64,000 nt of DNA from JABDBE01 sp963832245 (GTDB taxonomy: Bacteria > Acidobacteriota > Terriglobia > Terriglobales > Acidobacteriaceae), in assembly GCA_963832245.1 (NCBI GenBank), contig CAWHTG010000004.1, positions 310,001 to 374,000 of the forward strand. The letters are read 5' to 3'. Shown here in pieces: positions 1 through 8,713 of the stretch. Position 1 is the first letter of the stretch; each line of letters begins with the position of its first letter. Both the position numbers and the translations under genes were made by a program. The notes beneath the pieces were generated by a model. The model searched no databases. It saw only the letters and a list, made by a program, of their open reading frames with translations, and was not told the DNA's origin.

Positions 1-1171
1 GCCAGTGCTGTCCGCCATCGTGCGAGACGAATACGCCACCCAACTCGCGGTCGTTTACCACGCCCACAAAGAGAGTGTTGGGATCGTTCTTGTCCGCCAG
101 GATGGAAGTAACGTAGCGGTGCGTGTAGCCATGATTCGAGGTAAGGAAGCTGTGCCCGCCGTCGTCGCTAGCCAACACGCCAGCGCGATCAGTAGCCAGC
201 AGGACCCGCTGCGAGTTGCGCGGATCGACCATCACGTCGTTGACTACGACGTCGGGATTGCTGACGCGCGTCCAAGTCTTGCCCGCGTCACTTGTCTTCC
301 ACAGGCCCTCAGTAGTTCCGGCATAAACAATCGCTGGGTTGCTGGGATCCTGTTTCAACACGCGGGTACGCCGCGCGGAAAACGGAATGCCTTGAATCTT
401 CTGGAAGGAATCGCCGGCGCTCTGGCTCTTGTAGATGCCGGAGCAGGCGCTGGCGAAGACCACGGAAGGATTCGTCGAGTCGACGATGATCGAGAACACG
501 TCTGAATCCTCAATCATACCTTTGTTGATGTGATGCCAGCTGGCACCGCCATCGTCGGTCTTCCACGCCAGATGCCACGTGCCAGCGTAAACTACATTCG
601 GATTCTTGGGATCGACGGCGATGGATTCAATGTTATGAATTTCCTGGTTGGAGGACGAAATCCTCTGCCAGTTCTTGCCACCGTCAGTACTGCGAAAGAC
701 GCCATCCAGCGCGCCCGCAACCAATGTTTTTGAATCGGACGCTGCAATCGCCATGGCCCGGATCGATTTCCCGTGCATCGCAGAAGTTGTTTCCCATGTC
801 GTACCGCCATCGTTGGAGCGAAAGAAATCGCCAGACTGCTGATTCTCCACGCTCCAGGCCGCGGCATACATTTTGTTTGGACTCTGCGGATCAATGGCGA
901 GGTGATCGATCACATAGTCGTCGCCGTTGCCGAGGTGCGCGAACCTTGACCAGCTGTGGCCGCCGTCGGTTGAAGCAAAAAGAGTTCCCGTGCTCGTGCC
1001 CAGGAAGATGTGATCCGGATTCTGCGGATCGTACGCAAGGCTGCGGACATCGCCCCCGTCCGGCCCCAATGCGGTCCATTGTCCGGCCCATGCGGCGCTG
1101 GCACAAACCAGCGCAAGTAACACAAAAAGCAGAGACTTGGCGCTCACGAGATGCTTTGATTCAGAAATCAT
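1..1171 (-). CDS. Secreted BNR/sortilin-type beta-propeller repeat protein (C-terminus beyond window)
   Basis: The frame is open from an ATG at 1171 to the window edge without a stop, giving at least 390 residues of a longer protein. Residues 1-30 form a signal peptide (hydrophobic LLFVLLALVCA, probable cleavage after AAWA). The rest carries Asp-box repeats about 45-60 residues apart, for example STDGGHSW, SNDGGTTW, STDGGKNW, TDDGGASW and SHDGGQHW, each followed by a 'VDPxNPxxVYAGT'-like strand. This is the pattern of BNR/sortilin-like propellers, abundant as exported proteins in Acidobacteria. The family includes xyloglucanase-like enzymes, but no catalytic residue can be assigned here and the substrate is unknown. 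It is transcribed away from the sigma-factor gene that follows. Confidence 0.85.
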   Translation of the reverse strand, partial: MISESKHLVSAKSLLFVLLALVCASAAWAGQWTALGPDGGDVRSLAYDPQNPDHIFLGTSTGTLFASTDGGHSWSRFAHLGNGDDYVIDHLAIDPQSPNKMYAAAWSVENQQSGDFFRSNDGGTTWETTSAMHGKSIRAMAIAASDSKTLVAGALDGVFRSTDGGKNWQRISSSNQEIHNIESIAVDPKNPNVVYAGTWHLAWKTDDGGASWHHINKGMIEDSDVFSIIVDSTNPSVVFASACSGIYKSQSAGDSFQKIQGIPFSARRTRVLKQDPSNPAIVYAGTTEGLWKTSDAGKTWTRVSNPDVVVNDVMVDPRNSQRVLLATDRAGVLASDDGGHSFLTSNHGYTHRYVTSILADKNDPNTLFVGVVNDRELGGVFVSHDGGQHW

Positions 1172-1483
1172 ATGGCAGTTGGCCCCCAACGGAAGAGAAT
1201 CCGTCCCGGGGCAAGAGTGACAGCGTAACACGAGGCAATCAAGTTACCGAAGGGAACGGCGGTTGGTGCTTGAAGCACCGCCCGGCGGTTCCATTTTCCG
1301 CCCGCCGAACAGGCCACCTCTTGCGATGGCGGCGCTCCTGCGCGGCCGCTGGATTCGTACTGACAGTACTTTCAAGGCAGATTGAGCGATTTCATCGGAC
1401 CACCTGGAACCTTTGCGCTGCTTGGGACATTACAGATATGTAAGATGGCGGCGGACCGAGCCGGGAGGCGAGCACGTACGACC
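1172..1483. other. Divergent intergenic region with a short palindrome
   Basis: These 312 bases separate the BNR gene (leftward) from the ECF sigma factor (rightward) and must hold both promoters. The clearest structure is GGTGCTTGAAGCACC at 1265-1279, a 7-base stem around one centre base set in GC-rich flanks. It resembles dispersed acidobacterial hairpin repeats more than an operator. I see no convincing -35/-10 pair and no small gene. Confidence 0.5.
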
Positions 1484-2068
1484 ATGAGTAGCGACGAAGC
1501 CCTGATGCTGGAATTCCAGCGCGGTTCGCACGAGGCGTTCGACGAACTGTTCGCCCGCTATCGTGAGCCGCTTTATGGATTCTTCTGCCGCCGTCTGCAA
1601 AACCGGGAGCGCGCCGAGGATCTGGCGCAAGAAACCTTTCTTGCGGTGATTCGCGCAACCTCACGCTACGAGCCACGTGCTCTCGTTCGAACCTACTTTT
1701 ACGGCATCGCCTTGAATCTGCTGGCAGCAGAACGGCGCAAAGGGACCAGAAATGCAGTCTCGGTAGAATCTGGCCCGGAACCCACGACGAACTCTGCCTC
1801 TGACACCGCACTCTGGGTACGGCGTGCTTTAGAAACTCTAGAAGCCTCAGAACGCGAAATCCTCATGCTGCGCGAATACGAGCAGCTCAGCTATTCCGAA
1901 ATTGCGCAGTTGCTGAGGATTCGAGTGAATACAGTCCGTTCCCGTCTGTTTCGGGCTCGAATGGCATTGAGAAGCTGCCTGGAGCCGGAGAAAGGAATGC
2001 GAGTCGCTGGCAGCGCGAGCGAAGCAGCGGTAGACACAACTGTAAAGCCGACGGAAGGCGAGGTGTGA
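1484..2068 (+). CDS. ECF-type RNA polymerase sigma factor
   Basis: A protein of 194 residues with the two-domain ECF architecture. Region 2 (about residues 10-85) contains FDELFARYREPLYGFF and AEDLAQETF; region 4 (about 105-165) contains LSYSEIAQLLRI with RVNTVRSRLFRAR as the DNA-recognition helix. The ATG at 1484 is preferred because homology begins there and a GGGAGG lies upstream, although its spacing of about 15 is long; an in-frame ATG at 1445 and a TTG at 1382 would add residues unlike the family. The stop is one base from the start of the anti-sigma gene, so the two are probably co-transcribed and coupled. The promoters it controls cannot be read from this window. Confidence 0.9.
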   Translation: MSSDEALMLEFQRGSHEAFDELFARYREPLYGFFCRRLQNRERAEDLAQETFLAVIRATSRYEPRALVRTYFYGIALNLLAAERRKGTRNAVSVESGPEPTTNSASDTALWVRRALETLEASEREILMLREYEQLSYSEIAQLLRIRVNTVRSRLFRARMALRSCLEPEKGMRVAGSASEAAVDTTVKPTEGEV

Positions 2069-2069
2069 A

Positions 2070-3407
2070 ATGGGCGAAAATCATCCCATCGAACAAGAAG
2101 AACTGATGGCCTATCTGGACGGAGAACTGTCCACGGATCGCGCGGCCGCCGCAGTGGCGCATTTGGAGCGGTGTTCGGAATGTCAGAGACTGGCAGCCGA
2201 TCTCCGAGACGTCTCGCAAACCCTGATGGCTTGGGAGGTCACCTCATCGAGTCCACGGATCGAGCAGGCGATCACCTCGGCGCTTGAGGGCCGCGGACGG
2301 GAAGGAGCAGGATCGAAGCCTACCAGTGGGCAACTCTGGCGGAACATCCTTCGCCTGCACCGCTTCGCCCCGTGGGCCTTAGGCTTTGCAGCTATCTGTC
2401 TGGTCGCGTTCGCCAGTTTTAGGCGGATGACCGGCGGCCCGATACGTATGGCTCAGGTTACTGAACAGACTGCGGTTGAGCGACTGGGAACCGCAGGCAA
2501 ATTACCACAAAAGGGCGCAACTTACGACAGGCTTGAACAGTTTGCGAAATTGCAGGCGTCTCCTGCGGCCCCAATAGCAGCCGATTCGAACGGCCTTTTT
2601 CACGGACTCGGCGAGCATGCGGAGAACTCGTTCTCTGTCGACGGCCAGCCCGTCCCCGGCCGGGGAAGTGCACTTCACCGTGAAGGTTTTACGGCAGCAG
2701 ACAGCATAGCCCCATCTCCCAACGGCCCGATGATCGTCCGCACCGCCGCCGTAACTCTGACGACGAAGGATTTCGACAAAGCACGAGCGGGCCTCGACAA
2801 CATTCTGAAGTGGCACCACGGATATGTTGGCGAACTGAACGTCAATACGCCCGTCGGTATGGGACACACTATTAATGCAGCCTTGCGCGTCCCTGCGGAT
2901 CAACTCGAAGCCACCCTGGCCGATCTAAGAAAACTCGGCCGGGTCGAAGCCGAGTCCCAGAGCGGACAGGAAGTCACTGCGCAATACGTGGATCTCGAAG
3001 CCCGGCTCGCGAACGCCCGCAACACCGAGCGACGCCTAACCGACCTGCTCCAGCAGCGGACCGGAAAGTTGTCGGATGTTCTCGCGGTCGAGACCGAGCT
3101 GAGCCGGGTTCGCGGTCAGATCGAGGGCATGGAATCAGAAAGAAAGAATCTGGCAAACCAGGTGGATTTCGCCACGCTGAACGTAACCGTCAACGAAGAC
3201 TACAAGGCTCAGCTCCAGGTGGTGCCGCCTTCTACTTCCACGCAATTCCGCAATGCCGCCGTAGACGGCTACCGAACCATGGTTGACGGAATTGTAGGCG
3301 TGGGCGTGTTTCTCGTTTCCTACGCGCCTAGCCTTCTTTTCTGGGCCGCACTCTTGTTCTTTCCAGTCCGGAGTCTTTTGAGGAAAGTAAGGCCATCCCA
3401 CCGCTGA
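2070..3407 (+). CDS. Membrane anti-sigma factor: zinc-finger (zf-HC2) plus DUF4349
   Basis: A protein of 445 residues. Residues 1-45 form an anti-sigma zinc finger with the H-x3-C-x2-C ligand set (HLERCSEC) after a typical 'LMAYLDGEL' helix. A membrane helix follows at about 92-113. An extracytoplasmic DUF4349 domain spans roughly 220-380 (begins MIVRTAAVTL; contains a coiled coil around ETELSRVRGQIEGMESE), and a second membrane helix lies near 410-435 before a basic tail. The start is one base after the sigma-factor stop. Inferred role: it holds the upstream sigma factor at the membrane and releases it when the DUF4349 part senses an envelope signal. DUF4349 has no established ligand. Confidence 0.85.
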   Translation: MGENHPIEQEELMAYLDGELSTDRAAAAVAHLERCSECQRLAADLRDVSQTLMAWEVTSSSPRIEQAITSALEGRGREGAGSKPTSGQLWRNILRLHRFAPWALGFAAICLVAFASFRRMTGGPIRMAQVTEQTAVERLGTAGKLPQKGATYDRLEQFAKLQASPAAPIAADSNGLFHGLGEHAENSFSVDGQPVPGRGSALHREGFTAADSIAPSPNGPMIVRTAAVTLTTKDFDKARAGLDNILKWHHGYVGELNVNTPVGMGHTINAALRVPADQLEATLADLRKLGRVEAESQSGQEVTAQYVDLEARLANARNTERRLTDLLQQRTGKLSDVLAVETELSRVRGQIEGMESERKNLANQVDFATLNVTVNEDYKAQLQVVPPSTSTQFRNAAVDGYRTMVDGIVGVGVFLVSYAPSLLFWAALLFFPVRSLLRKVRPSHR

Positions 3408-3426
3408 AAATTACAGAAGGGAATGG

Positions 3427-3475
3427 CCAAGCCTGAAGCCTGAGGCCGGAAGCCGGAAGCCCGAAGCCCAAGCTC
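3427..3475. repeat. Degenerate tandem repeat (GGAAGCC-like units)
   Basis: A run of imperfect 7-8-base units (AGCCTGA, AGCCTGAGG, CCGGAAG, CCGGAAG, CCCGAAG, CCCAAG) fills most of the 88-base gap between the anti-sigma gene and the lptC-lptA gene. It does not continue either reading frame. It belongs to the same kind of degenerate short-unit repeats seen near 6620, 38350, 38900, 44450 and 48700, but with its own unit sequence. Confidence 0.6.
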
Positions 3476-3495
3476 TGAAGTACACTTATCTTCAG

Positions 3496-5838
3496 ATGCC
3501 CACTATTCTATCCCGCCTGCGCCGCGCGTTCGCCGCAGCGATTATCTTCGCGGTGCTGCTGGTGGCAGGGGCATATTTCTACGCTCGACATCGGGTACAG
3601 AACGCGCTGAAGCAGGCTCCGGAGAGGATTGGACTCGAAATCAAACAAACCGCGACCGGTTTCACTGTCTCCAAGTCGCAGCAGGGACGAACTCTATTCA
3701 CCATCCAAGCCAGTAAAGCCGTGCAGTTCAAGCAAGGCGGACATGCTGAGCTACACGATGTGCAAATCACTCTTTACGGAAGCGATTCGAGCCGTTTCGA
3801 TCAGATTCGTGGCGCCGAGTTCGAATACGACCAGCAATCGGGCAACGTCGTCGCCAAAGGTGAAGTGCAGATTGATTTGCAATCGAACCCGGACGGGCTG
3901 CTGAAGCCCGACCAGTCCCCCCCCACCCAGCTCAAAAATCCCATCCACCTCAAGACCAGCGGCCTGGTATTCAGCCAGAACACCGGCGACGCGCACACTC
4001 GGGAGAGGGTCGACTTTGACCTGCCTCAAGGCACGGGATCCGCCGTGGGCGTGAACTATGTGGCCAAGACCAATGTGCTCACCCTGCAATCGCAAGTAAA
4101 CCTCGCGTTCGGCGGCGCCACGCCAGCAACCATCACCGCTATACGCTCGACCATCACCAAGGATCCGCACTTGGTCGTGCTCGATCACCCGCACCTGCAA
4201 AATGGTGCTCGGCAGTGCGATGCGGATGAGGCTACAATTTTTTTGCGCCCCGACAACACTCTGGACCGCGTCCTGGCACGCGGCAACGTGCTGGTTAAAG
4301 CAGACAGCTCCCAGCCCACAAATAGTGCGCAAACCGGTGAAGCCCGATCCGAACAACTCGAACTGATCATGTCCAAGCAGCATGACATGCTGCGCACCGG
4401 TATCTTTTCCGGGGACGTGCGAATCCAAGTCTCAGGCGCACAACCCATGGAAGGCAGAGCCGGTCGGGTCGTCCTTGATTTCGCGGAGAAGCATTCGATT
4501 CGAAGAAAACGCTCCTCCAGCCAAAACCTCCTGACCAAAGTACACGCAGAAGACCACGTTAAAATGCTGCAGCGTCAGAATCCCGCAGGTGGCCCGCAGG
4601 ATTTGGAGTTGACCGCGTCCGGCGTGGATTTCTTTCTCATCCAACCAGGAAGCCGAGTTGATCGCGCCGAAACCTCCGGCGCGGCCCAGATCGCGATTCG
4701 CAGCGCTGCCGGCAACCGCCAACAGACGCTGGTTACAGCAGCAAAATTTGACGCCCGCTTTGACGGTTCCGGACAGCTCACATCAGTTCACGGAGCTCCC
4801 GACGCCCGCATCATGAGCCAGAATCCCGAGCAACCCGATCGCATCAGCACTAGCCGAGTCCTCGACGCGACCTTCCAACCCGGCAGTGGCATTCAATCGC
4901 TGGTACAGCAAGGAAGTGTTAACTACGTCGACGGAGAGCGCAAGGCTTGGGGCGATCATGCGCGCTACACTCCCGCCGACCAGGTATTAACTCTCACAGG
5001 CTCGCCGCGTGTCAGTGATAACGGCATGACCACGACCGCAGACTCGATGCGCATGAATCGCGCCACCGGCGATGCCTACGCCGATGGCGAAGTGAAAACC
5101 ACGTACAGTGATTTAAAGGCGCAGCCTGGTGGAGCGCTTCTGTCTTCGTCCAGCCCCATCCACGTAACCGCTCGCTCTATGAACGTCCATGGAAGTTCGG
5201 CAGTTGCTGTTTACACTGGAGACGCCCGCCTCTGGCAGGATGCGAATGTCGTTGAGGCCGCGACGATTGAATTCGATCGGGAGCACCGTTCCATGGTTGC
5301 ACTTGGATCGGACGCATACAAAACCGTTTCGACGGTACTGGTTCAAAACGATAAAGTTCAAAACGATAAGGTTCAAGCTGACAGAGCTAATGCCAGCCGA
5401 TCAGACGGAAAGCCCACGCTGATCTCCATCACTTCTACTCGCCTCACTTATGCCGATAACGAGCGCAAAGCCCATTTCGAAGGCGATGTCGCCGCCAAGG
5501 GAGCTGATCTCACAATCACGGCGAAGAGGATGGATGCATTTCTCCAGGCACGCGGTTCCGCCAACCAATCGCTTTCTGGCGCTGGAAAATTGGACAAAAT
5601 TGCTGCCGCAGGCCAGGTTGTAATCACTCAGCCAGACCGTCACGCTACTGGCGATCTCCTCACTTATACGGCCTCGGACGACAAATTCGTCCTAACCGGT
5701 GGGCCGCCTAGCATTTTTGATGCCGAACACGGTCAAATTGCCGGGGTTTCGTTGACTTTCTTTAGACACGATGATAGGGTGCTGGTTGAAGGTAACGCTT
5801 CATCCCCCACTGTCACCCAAACGCGAGTGGCACGATAA
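3496..5838 (+). CDS. lptA: LptC-LptA fusion, lipopolysaccharide transport bridge
   Basis: A protein of 780 residues. An N-terminal membrane anchor (about 12-30, AAIIFAVLLVAGAYFYA) is followed by an LptC-like domain to about residue 190, then several OstA/LptA-type beta-jellyroll segments to the end, recognisable by 'ARYTPADQVLTLTGSP', 'LTYADNERKAHFEGDV' and 'DLLTYTASDDKFVLTGGP'. In E. coli LptC (191 residues) and LptA (185) are separate; here they seem to be one chain with extra OstA repeats, so a single protein could span from inner membrane to periplasmic bridge. The stop abuts the ATG of lptB with no gap, fitting LPS export. Residues near 615-628 contain a short direct repeat (VQNDKVQNDKVQ). 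Family assignment is strong; the exact domain count is estimated. Confidence 0.85.
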   Translation: MPTILSRLRRAFAAAIIFAVLLVAGAYFYARHRVQNALKQAPERIGLEIKQTATGFTVSKSQQGRTLFTIQASKAVQFKQGGHAELHDVQITLYGSDSSRFDQIRGAEFEYDQQSGNVVAKGEVQIDLQSNPDGLLKPDQSPPTQLKNPIHLKTSGLVFSQNTGDAHTRERVDFDLPQGTGSAVGVNYVAKTNVLTLQSQVNLAFGGATPATITAIRSTITKDPHLVVLDHPHLQNGARQCDADEATIFLRPDNTLDRVLARGNVLVKADSSQPTNSAQTGEARSEQLELIMSKQHDMLRTGIFSGDVRIQVSGAQPMEGRAGRVVLDFAEKHSIRRKRSSSQNLLTKVHAEDHVKMLQRQNPAGGPQDLELTASGVDFFLIQPGSRVDRAETSGAAQIAIRSAAGNRQQTLVTAAKFDARFDGSGQLTSVHGAPDARIMSQNPEQPDRISTSRVLDATFQPGSGIQSLVQQGSVNYVDGERKAWGDHARYTPADQVLTLTGSPRVSDNGMTTTADSMRMNRATGDAYADGEVKTTYSDLKAQPGGALLSSSSPIHVTARSMNVHGSSAVAVYTGDARLWQDANVVEAATIEFDREHRSMVALGSDAYKTVSTVLVQNDKVQNDKVQADRANASRSDGKPTLISITSTRLTYADNERKAHFEGDVAAKGADLTITAKRMDAFLQARGSANQSLSGAGKLDKIAAAGQVVITQPDRHATGDLLTYTASDDKFVLTGGPPSIFDAEHGQIAGVSLTFFRHDDRVLVEGNASSPTVTQTRVAR

Positions 5839-6567
5839 ATGCGTACACTGGCCACCGACGAAATCGGCAAATCCTATCGCAGCCGCCGAGTTGTAAACGG
5901 GGTGAGCCTTCGTGTCGAGCAAGGCGAAGTTGTTGGCCTGCTTGGACCTAACGGCGCAGGCAAGACTACAACCTTCTACGCCATTGTCGGCCTAATCCCT
6001 CCTGATACTGGCCGAGTCTTGATCGACGACGACGACATTACTGACGTTCCCATGTACCTGCGCGCACGTCAGTACGGCATCAGTTACCTTCCTCAGGAAG
6101 CTTCGGTATTTCGCAAGCTCACCGTGGAGGAGAACATCCTCGCCGTTCTTGAAGCGCAATCCATTTCCTGGCACGAGCGTCGCGAGAAGATGGAAAAGTT
6201 AATCGACCAATTAGGGCTGGAGCACATCCGCCAAAATCGCGGCTACGCTCTCTCCGGAGGCGAACGCCGCCGCGTGGAAATCGCCCGCGCCCTGTGCATC
6301 AACCCAACATTCATTCTCTTAGACGAGCCTTTTTCCGGCATCGATCCCATAGCAGTACTCGATCTGCAAAAAATTATCAGCGATCTGAAAGCCAGTGGCA
6401 TCGGCGTATTGATTACCGATCACAACGTGCGCGAAACGCTTTCGGTCACCGATCGTGCATACATAATTAACGAAGGACGGATTTTCCGCCAAGGCACACC
6501 AGAGCAATTAGGAGGCGATCCGGAAGTGCGAAGAGTGTACCTGGGGCAAAGTTTCTCGCTAGTGTAG
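5839..6567 (+). CDS. lptB: LPS export ABC transporter ATP-binding protein LptB
   Basis: A protein of 242 residues, the usual LptB length. It has Walker A GPNGAGKTT (about 36-44), Q-loop SYLPQEAS, signature LSGGERRR, Walker B FILLDEPFSGIDP and the switch histidine in ITDHN. The short LptB/LivF-like form with 'GLEHIRQNRGYALSGGERRRVEIARAL' split across these motifs distinguishes it from general ABC ATPases. It hydrolyses ATP at the cytoplasmic face to drive LPS extraction by LptFG, which are not in this window. It directly follows the lptC-lptA gene and precedes rpoN, a classical proteobacterial-style order. Confidence 0.95.
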   Translation: MRTLATDEIGKSYRSRRVVNGVSLRVEQGEVVGLLGPNGAGKTTTFYAIVGLIPPDTGRVLIDDDDITDVPMYLRARQYGISYLPQEASVFRKLTVEENILAVLEAQSISWHERREKMEKLIDQLGLEHIRQNRGYALSGGERRRVEIARALCINPTFILLDEPFSGIDPIAVLDLQKIISDLKASGIGVLITDHNVRETLSVTDRAYIINEGRIFRQGTPEQLGGDPEVRRVYLGQSFSLV

Positions 6568-6646
6568 CGCTGGCGTCTCGCCGGCTGTCCCGAAGGCATC
6601 TTGCCCTCGGTCGCGGGGAGCGAACGACCAAAGACGAACGACTAAA
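6565..6646. repeat. Two dispersed repeats filling the lptB-rpoN gap
   Basis: Positions 6565-6612 carry a copy of a GC-rich dispersed repeat (core GCGTCTCGCCGGCTGT, then CATCTTGCCC), which recurs near 37426-37471 and inverted near 37532-37574. Positions 6620-6646 carry a degenerate ACGAACGACC/ACGAACGACT repeat that recurs around the gene at 48733-49101. The second repeat ends only four bases before the rpoN ATG and occupies the place where a ribosome binding site would be expected. Confidence 0.7.
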
Positions 6647-6649
6647 TTT

Positions 6650-8530
6650 ATGGTGCTGTTGCAACACAAGCTAAGCCTCAAAGTCTCCCAGAGACAGATT
6701 CTGACCCCGGGTCTAGTCCAAATGGTCAGTGTCCTGGCGCTCAACAAGCTGGAGCTCCGGGACATGATCACCGCTGAGATGGTAGAGAACCCAGTTTTGG
6801 AAGAACTGGAAGAGTCGGTTCCGCTGCTCGATGACGTTGATCGCCGCGAAGAGACGCGCGATCACGCCCCCGTCGAGGAAAGTCCGACAGCCGCCGCCGA
6901 CACAGAAAAAAAAGATCCATTCGAAGAAATTGATTTTGGCTCATTCTTCCAGGATTACCTGGATCCCGGCTACCGCAGTTCCCGTGAAATGGAGGACATC
7001 GAGCGTCCCTCGTTCGAGAACTTTCTGTCCAAGCCAGGCAGTCTCACCGACCACCTGGTCTGGCAACTGGGCTCCATTTCTATGCGTCCCGAGGTGCAAG
7101 AGGCGGTCGAACTCATCATCGGCAATCTCAACGAAGACGGCTACCTGATCGCCAGCGACGAAGAACTCCTGGGCGTCTCCCCGCCCGCTCCGCCCGAATC
7201 CGATGCGGCGGTCGTGGAGAGCGTTTTTAAGGAAGCCGCAGCCCTTGGCTTGAGTTCGCCTGAAGAAAATTCGTCTGAGGAAAGTTTATCGGACGATTCT
7301 TCAGAACTTGAAGCCGATTCAACGGAGCTTCGTTCCGAGACTTCTTCCGCAAACCTCATCACGACTGAGTCGGCGTCCCCCGAATTTGAGCTTTCCGGAA
7401 TTGATCCAGAGTCGCAGAATGTTGTGGGCAAGGATTTCTCTGATGCGCTCGGAGGTGAAGAATCGCAGTCTCCAGTATCGGATACCTCAGTAGCGACCTC
7501 AGTAGCGACCCCACCACAACCCGCCACAGTCGCGCCCGCTCCGCGTCCCACATTCGTGACCAGCTTCAATCTTTCCGATCTGCACGAAGCCCTCGAAGTA
7601 GTACGACAACTGGATCCGCCCGGAGTCGCATGCCGTGATCTTCGCGAGTGCCTGCTCTATCAACTGCGCTACCATCGACAGCAACTCGAGTTGCACAAGA
7701 ACGGGAATGGAGAATCGACCGCTCAAACCCTCACCGACGCCATTGCCATCGTGGATCAGCACCTGCGGGCGGTGCAGAATAAGCAATACAAGGAAATCGC
7801 GCGCATCCTGGGTCGCCCGGTCGAAGCAGTCCAGCAAGCGCTCGATTACATTCGCACTCTCGACCCCCGCCCCGGTCTCCGCTACAACAAAACTCAGCCA
7901 CGCCTGATCGAACCCGACGTGGCCTTCGTAAAACACGGAGACGAATGGCTCGTGGTCATGAACGACGAGGACGTTCCCCAACTCCGCCTCAACCCCGCCT
8001 ACAAGCGCCTCCTCACTAAGGACACCAACGATAAAGACACGCGCAATTACGTCAAAGAGCGGTACAAGAGCGCCATCCAGCTCATCAAGAACATCGAACA
8101 GCGTAAGCAAACCATCGTCAAAGTTTGCTACAGCATCCTTGCCCGGCAGCAGGATTTTCTCGAAAAAGGCATCGACCAGCTAAAGCCAATGATGATCAAG
8201 GAGGTCGCCGAAGAAATCGGCGTTCATCCCTCCACCGTCAGCCGCGCCGTCTCCAGCAAATATGCCCACACCCCCCAAGGCGTGTTTGAACTGCGTTACT
8301 TCTTCAGCGAGAGCGTGAATGGACCCCAGGGCGGTAACACCTCGTTGCTGATTCTTAAGCGCCGCGTCAAAAAGCTCATCGAGGAAGAGGACCCCGCCAG
8401 GCCGCTCACCGACGAGCAGATTACCCGCATCCTGCAATCGCAAGGCATCCAGGTCACTCGCCGCACGGTCGCGAAGTACCGGGAAGATATGCGCATCCCG
8501 AGCACCCACCAGCGCAGAGTAAAGAAATGA
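6650..8530 (+). CDS. rpoN: RNA polymerase sigma-54 factor RpoN with large acidic insertion
   Basis: A protein of 626 residues against about 480 in most bacteria. Region I is typical (LQHKLSLKVSQRQILTPGL... with Q-rich and hydrophobic repeats, residues 3-50). The core-binding part is interrupted at about residues 174-300 by a low-complexity Ser/Glu/Ala insert, after which 'VRQLDPPGVACRDLRECLLYQL' resumes the family sequence. The helix-turn-helix (EIGVHPSTVSRAVSSKY) and the RpoN box (TRRTVAKYRE, near 605-615) are intact, so promoter recognition at -24/-12 should be kept. No Shine-Dalgarno is visible before the ATG; a degenerate repeat sits there. Neighbours lptB and hpf give the classical rpoN context. 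Confidence 0.95.
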   Translation: MVLLQHKLSLKVSQRQILTPGLVQMVSVLALNKLELRDMITAEMVENPVLEELEESVPLLDDVDRREETRDHAPVEESPTAAADTEKKDPFEEIDFGSFFQDYLDPGYRSSREMEDIERPSFENFLSKPGSLTDHLVWQLGSISMRPEVQEAVELIIGNLNEDGYLIASDEELLGVSPPAPPESDAAVVESVFKEAAALGLSSPEENSSEESLSDDSSELEADSTELRSETSSANLITTESASPEFELSGIDPESQNVVGKDFSDALGGEESQSPVSDTSVATSVATPPQPATVAPAPRPTFVTSFNLSDLHEALEVVRQLDPPGVACRDLRECLLYQLRYHRQQLELHKNGNGESTAQTLTDAIAIVDQHLRAVQNKQYKEIARILGRPVEAVQQALDYIRTLDPRPGLRYNKTQPRLIEPDVAFVKHGDEWLVVMNDEDVPQLRLNPAYKRLLTKDTNDKDTRNYVKERYKSAIQLIKNIEQRKQTIVKVCYSILARQQDFLEKGIDQLKPMMIKEVAEEIGVHPSTVSRAVSSKYAHTPQGVFELRYFFSESVNGPQGGNTSLLILKRRVKKLIEEEDPARPLTDEQITRILQSQGIQVTRRTVAKYREDMRIPSTHQRRVKK

Positions 8531-8713
8531 TGGCTTGCCATCCTGAACGGCTTCTGCGGTCGAACAATCACGTTTTTGGGTGGCGCAGCGCTTCACCGTT
8601 GCGAGCAATACCCTAAACAGAAAGGGCTTTAGCCGCTGAGGTCAACAGCTTCCCACTAGCTTCAAATGCAGTGCCCAGGCAGCGTAGAGATCGAAACCCA
8701 AGGAGGGGCGCTC

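Noticed and set aside
7141..7569. 142-codon minus-strand frame opposite the rpoN insert
   Set aside because: It mirrors the low-complexity Ser/Glu-rich insert; the serine-rich antisense product has no ribosome site or domain.
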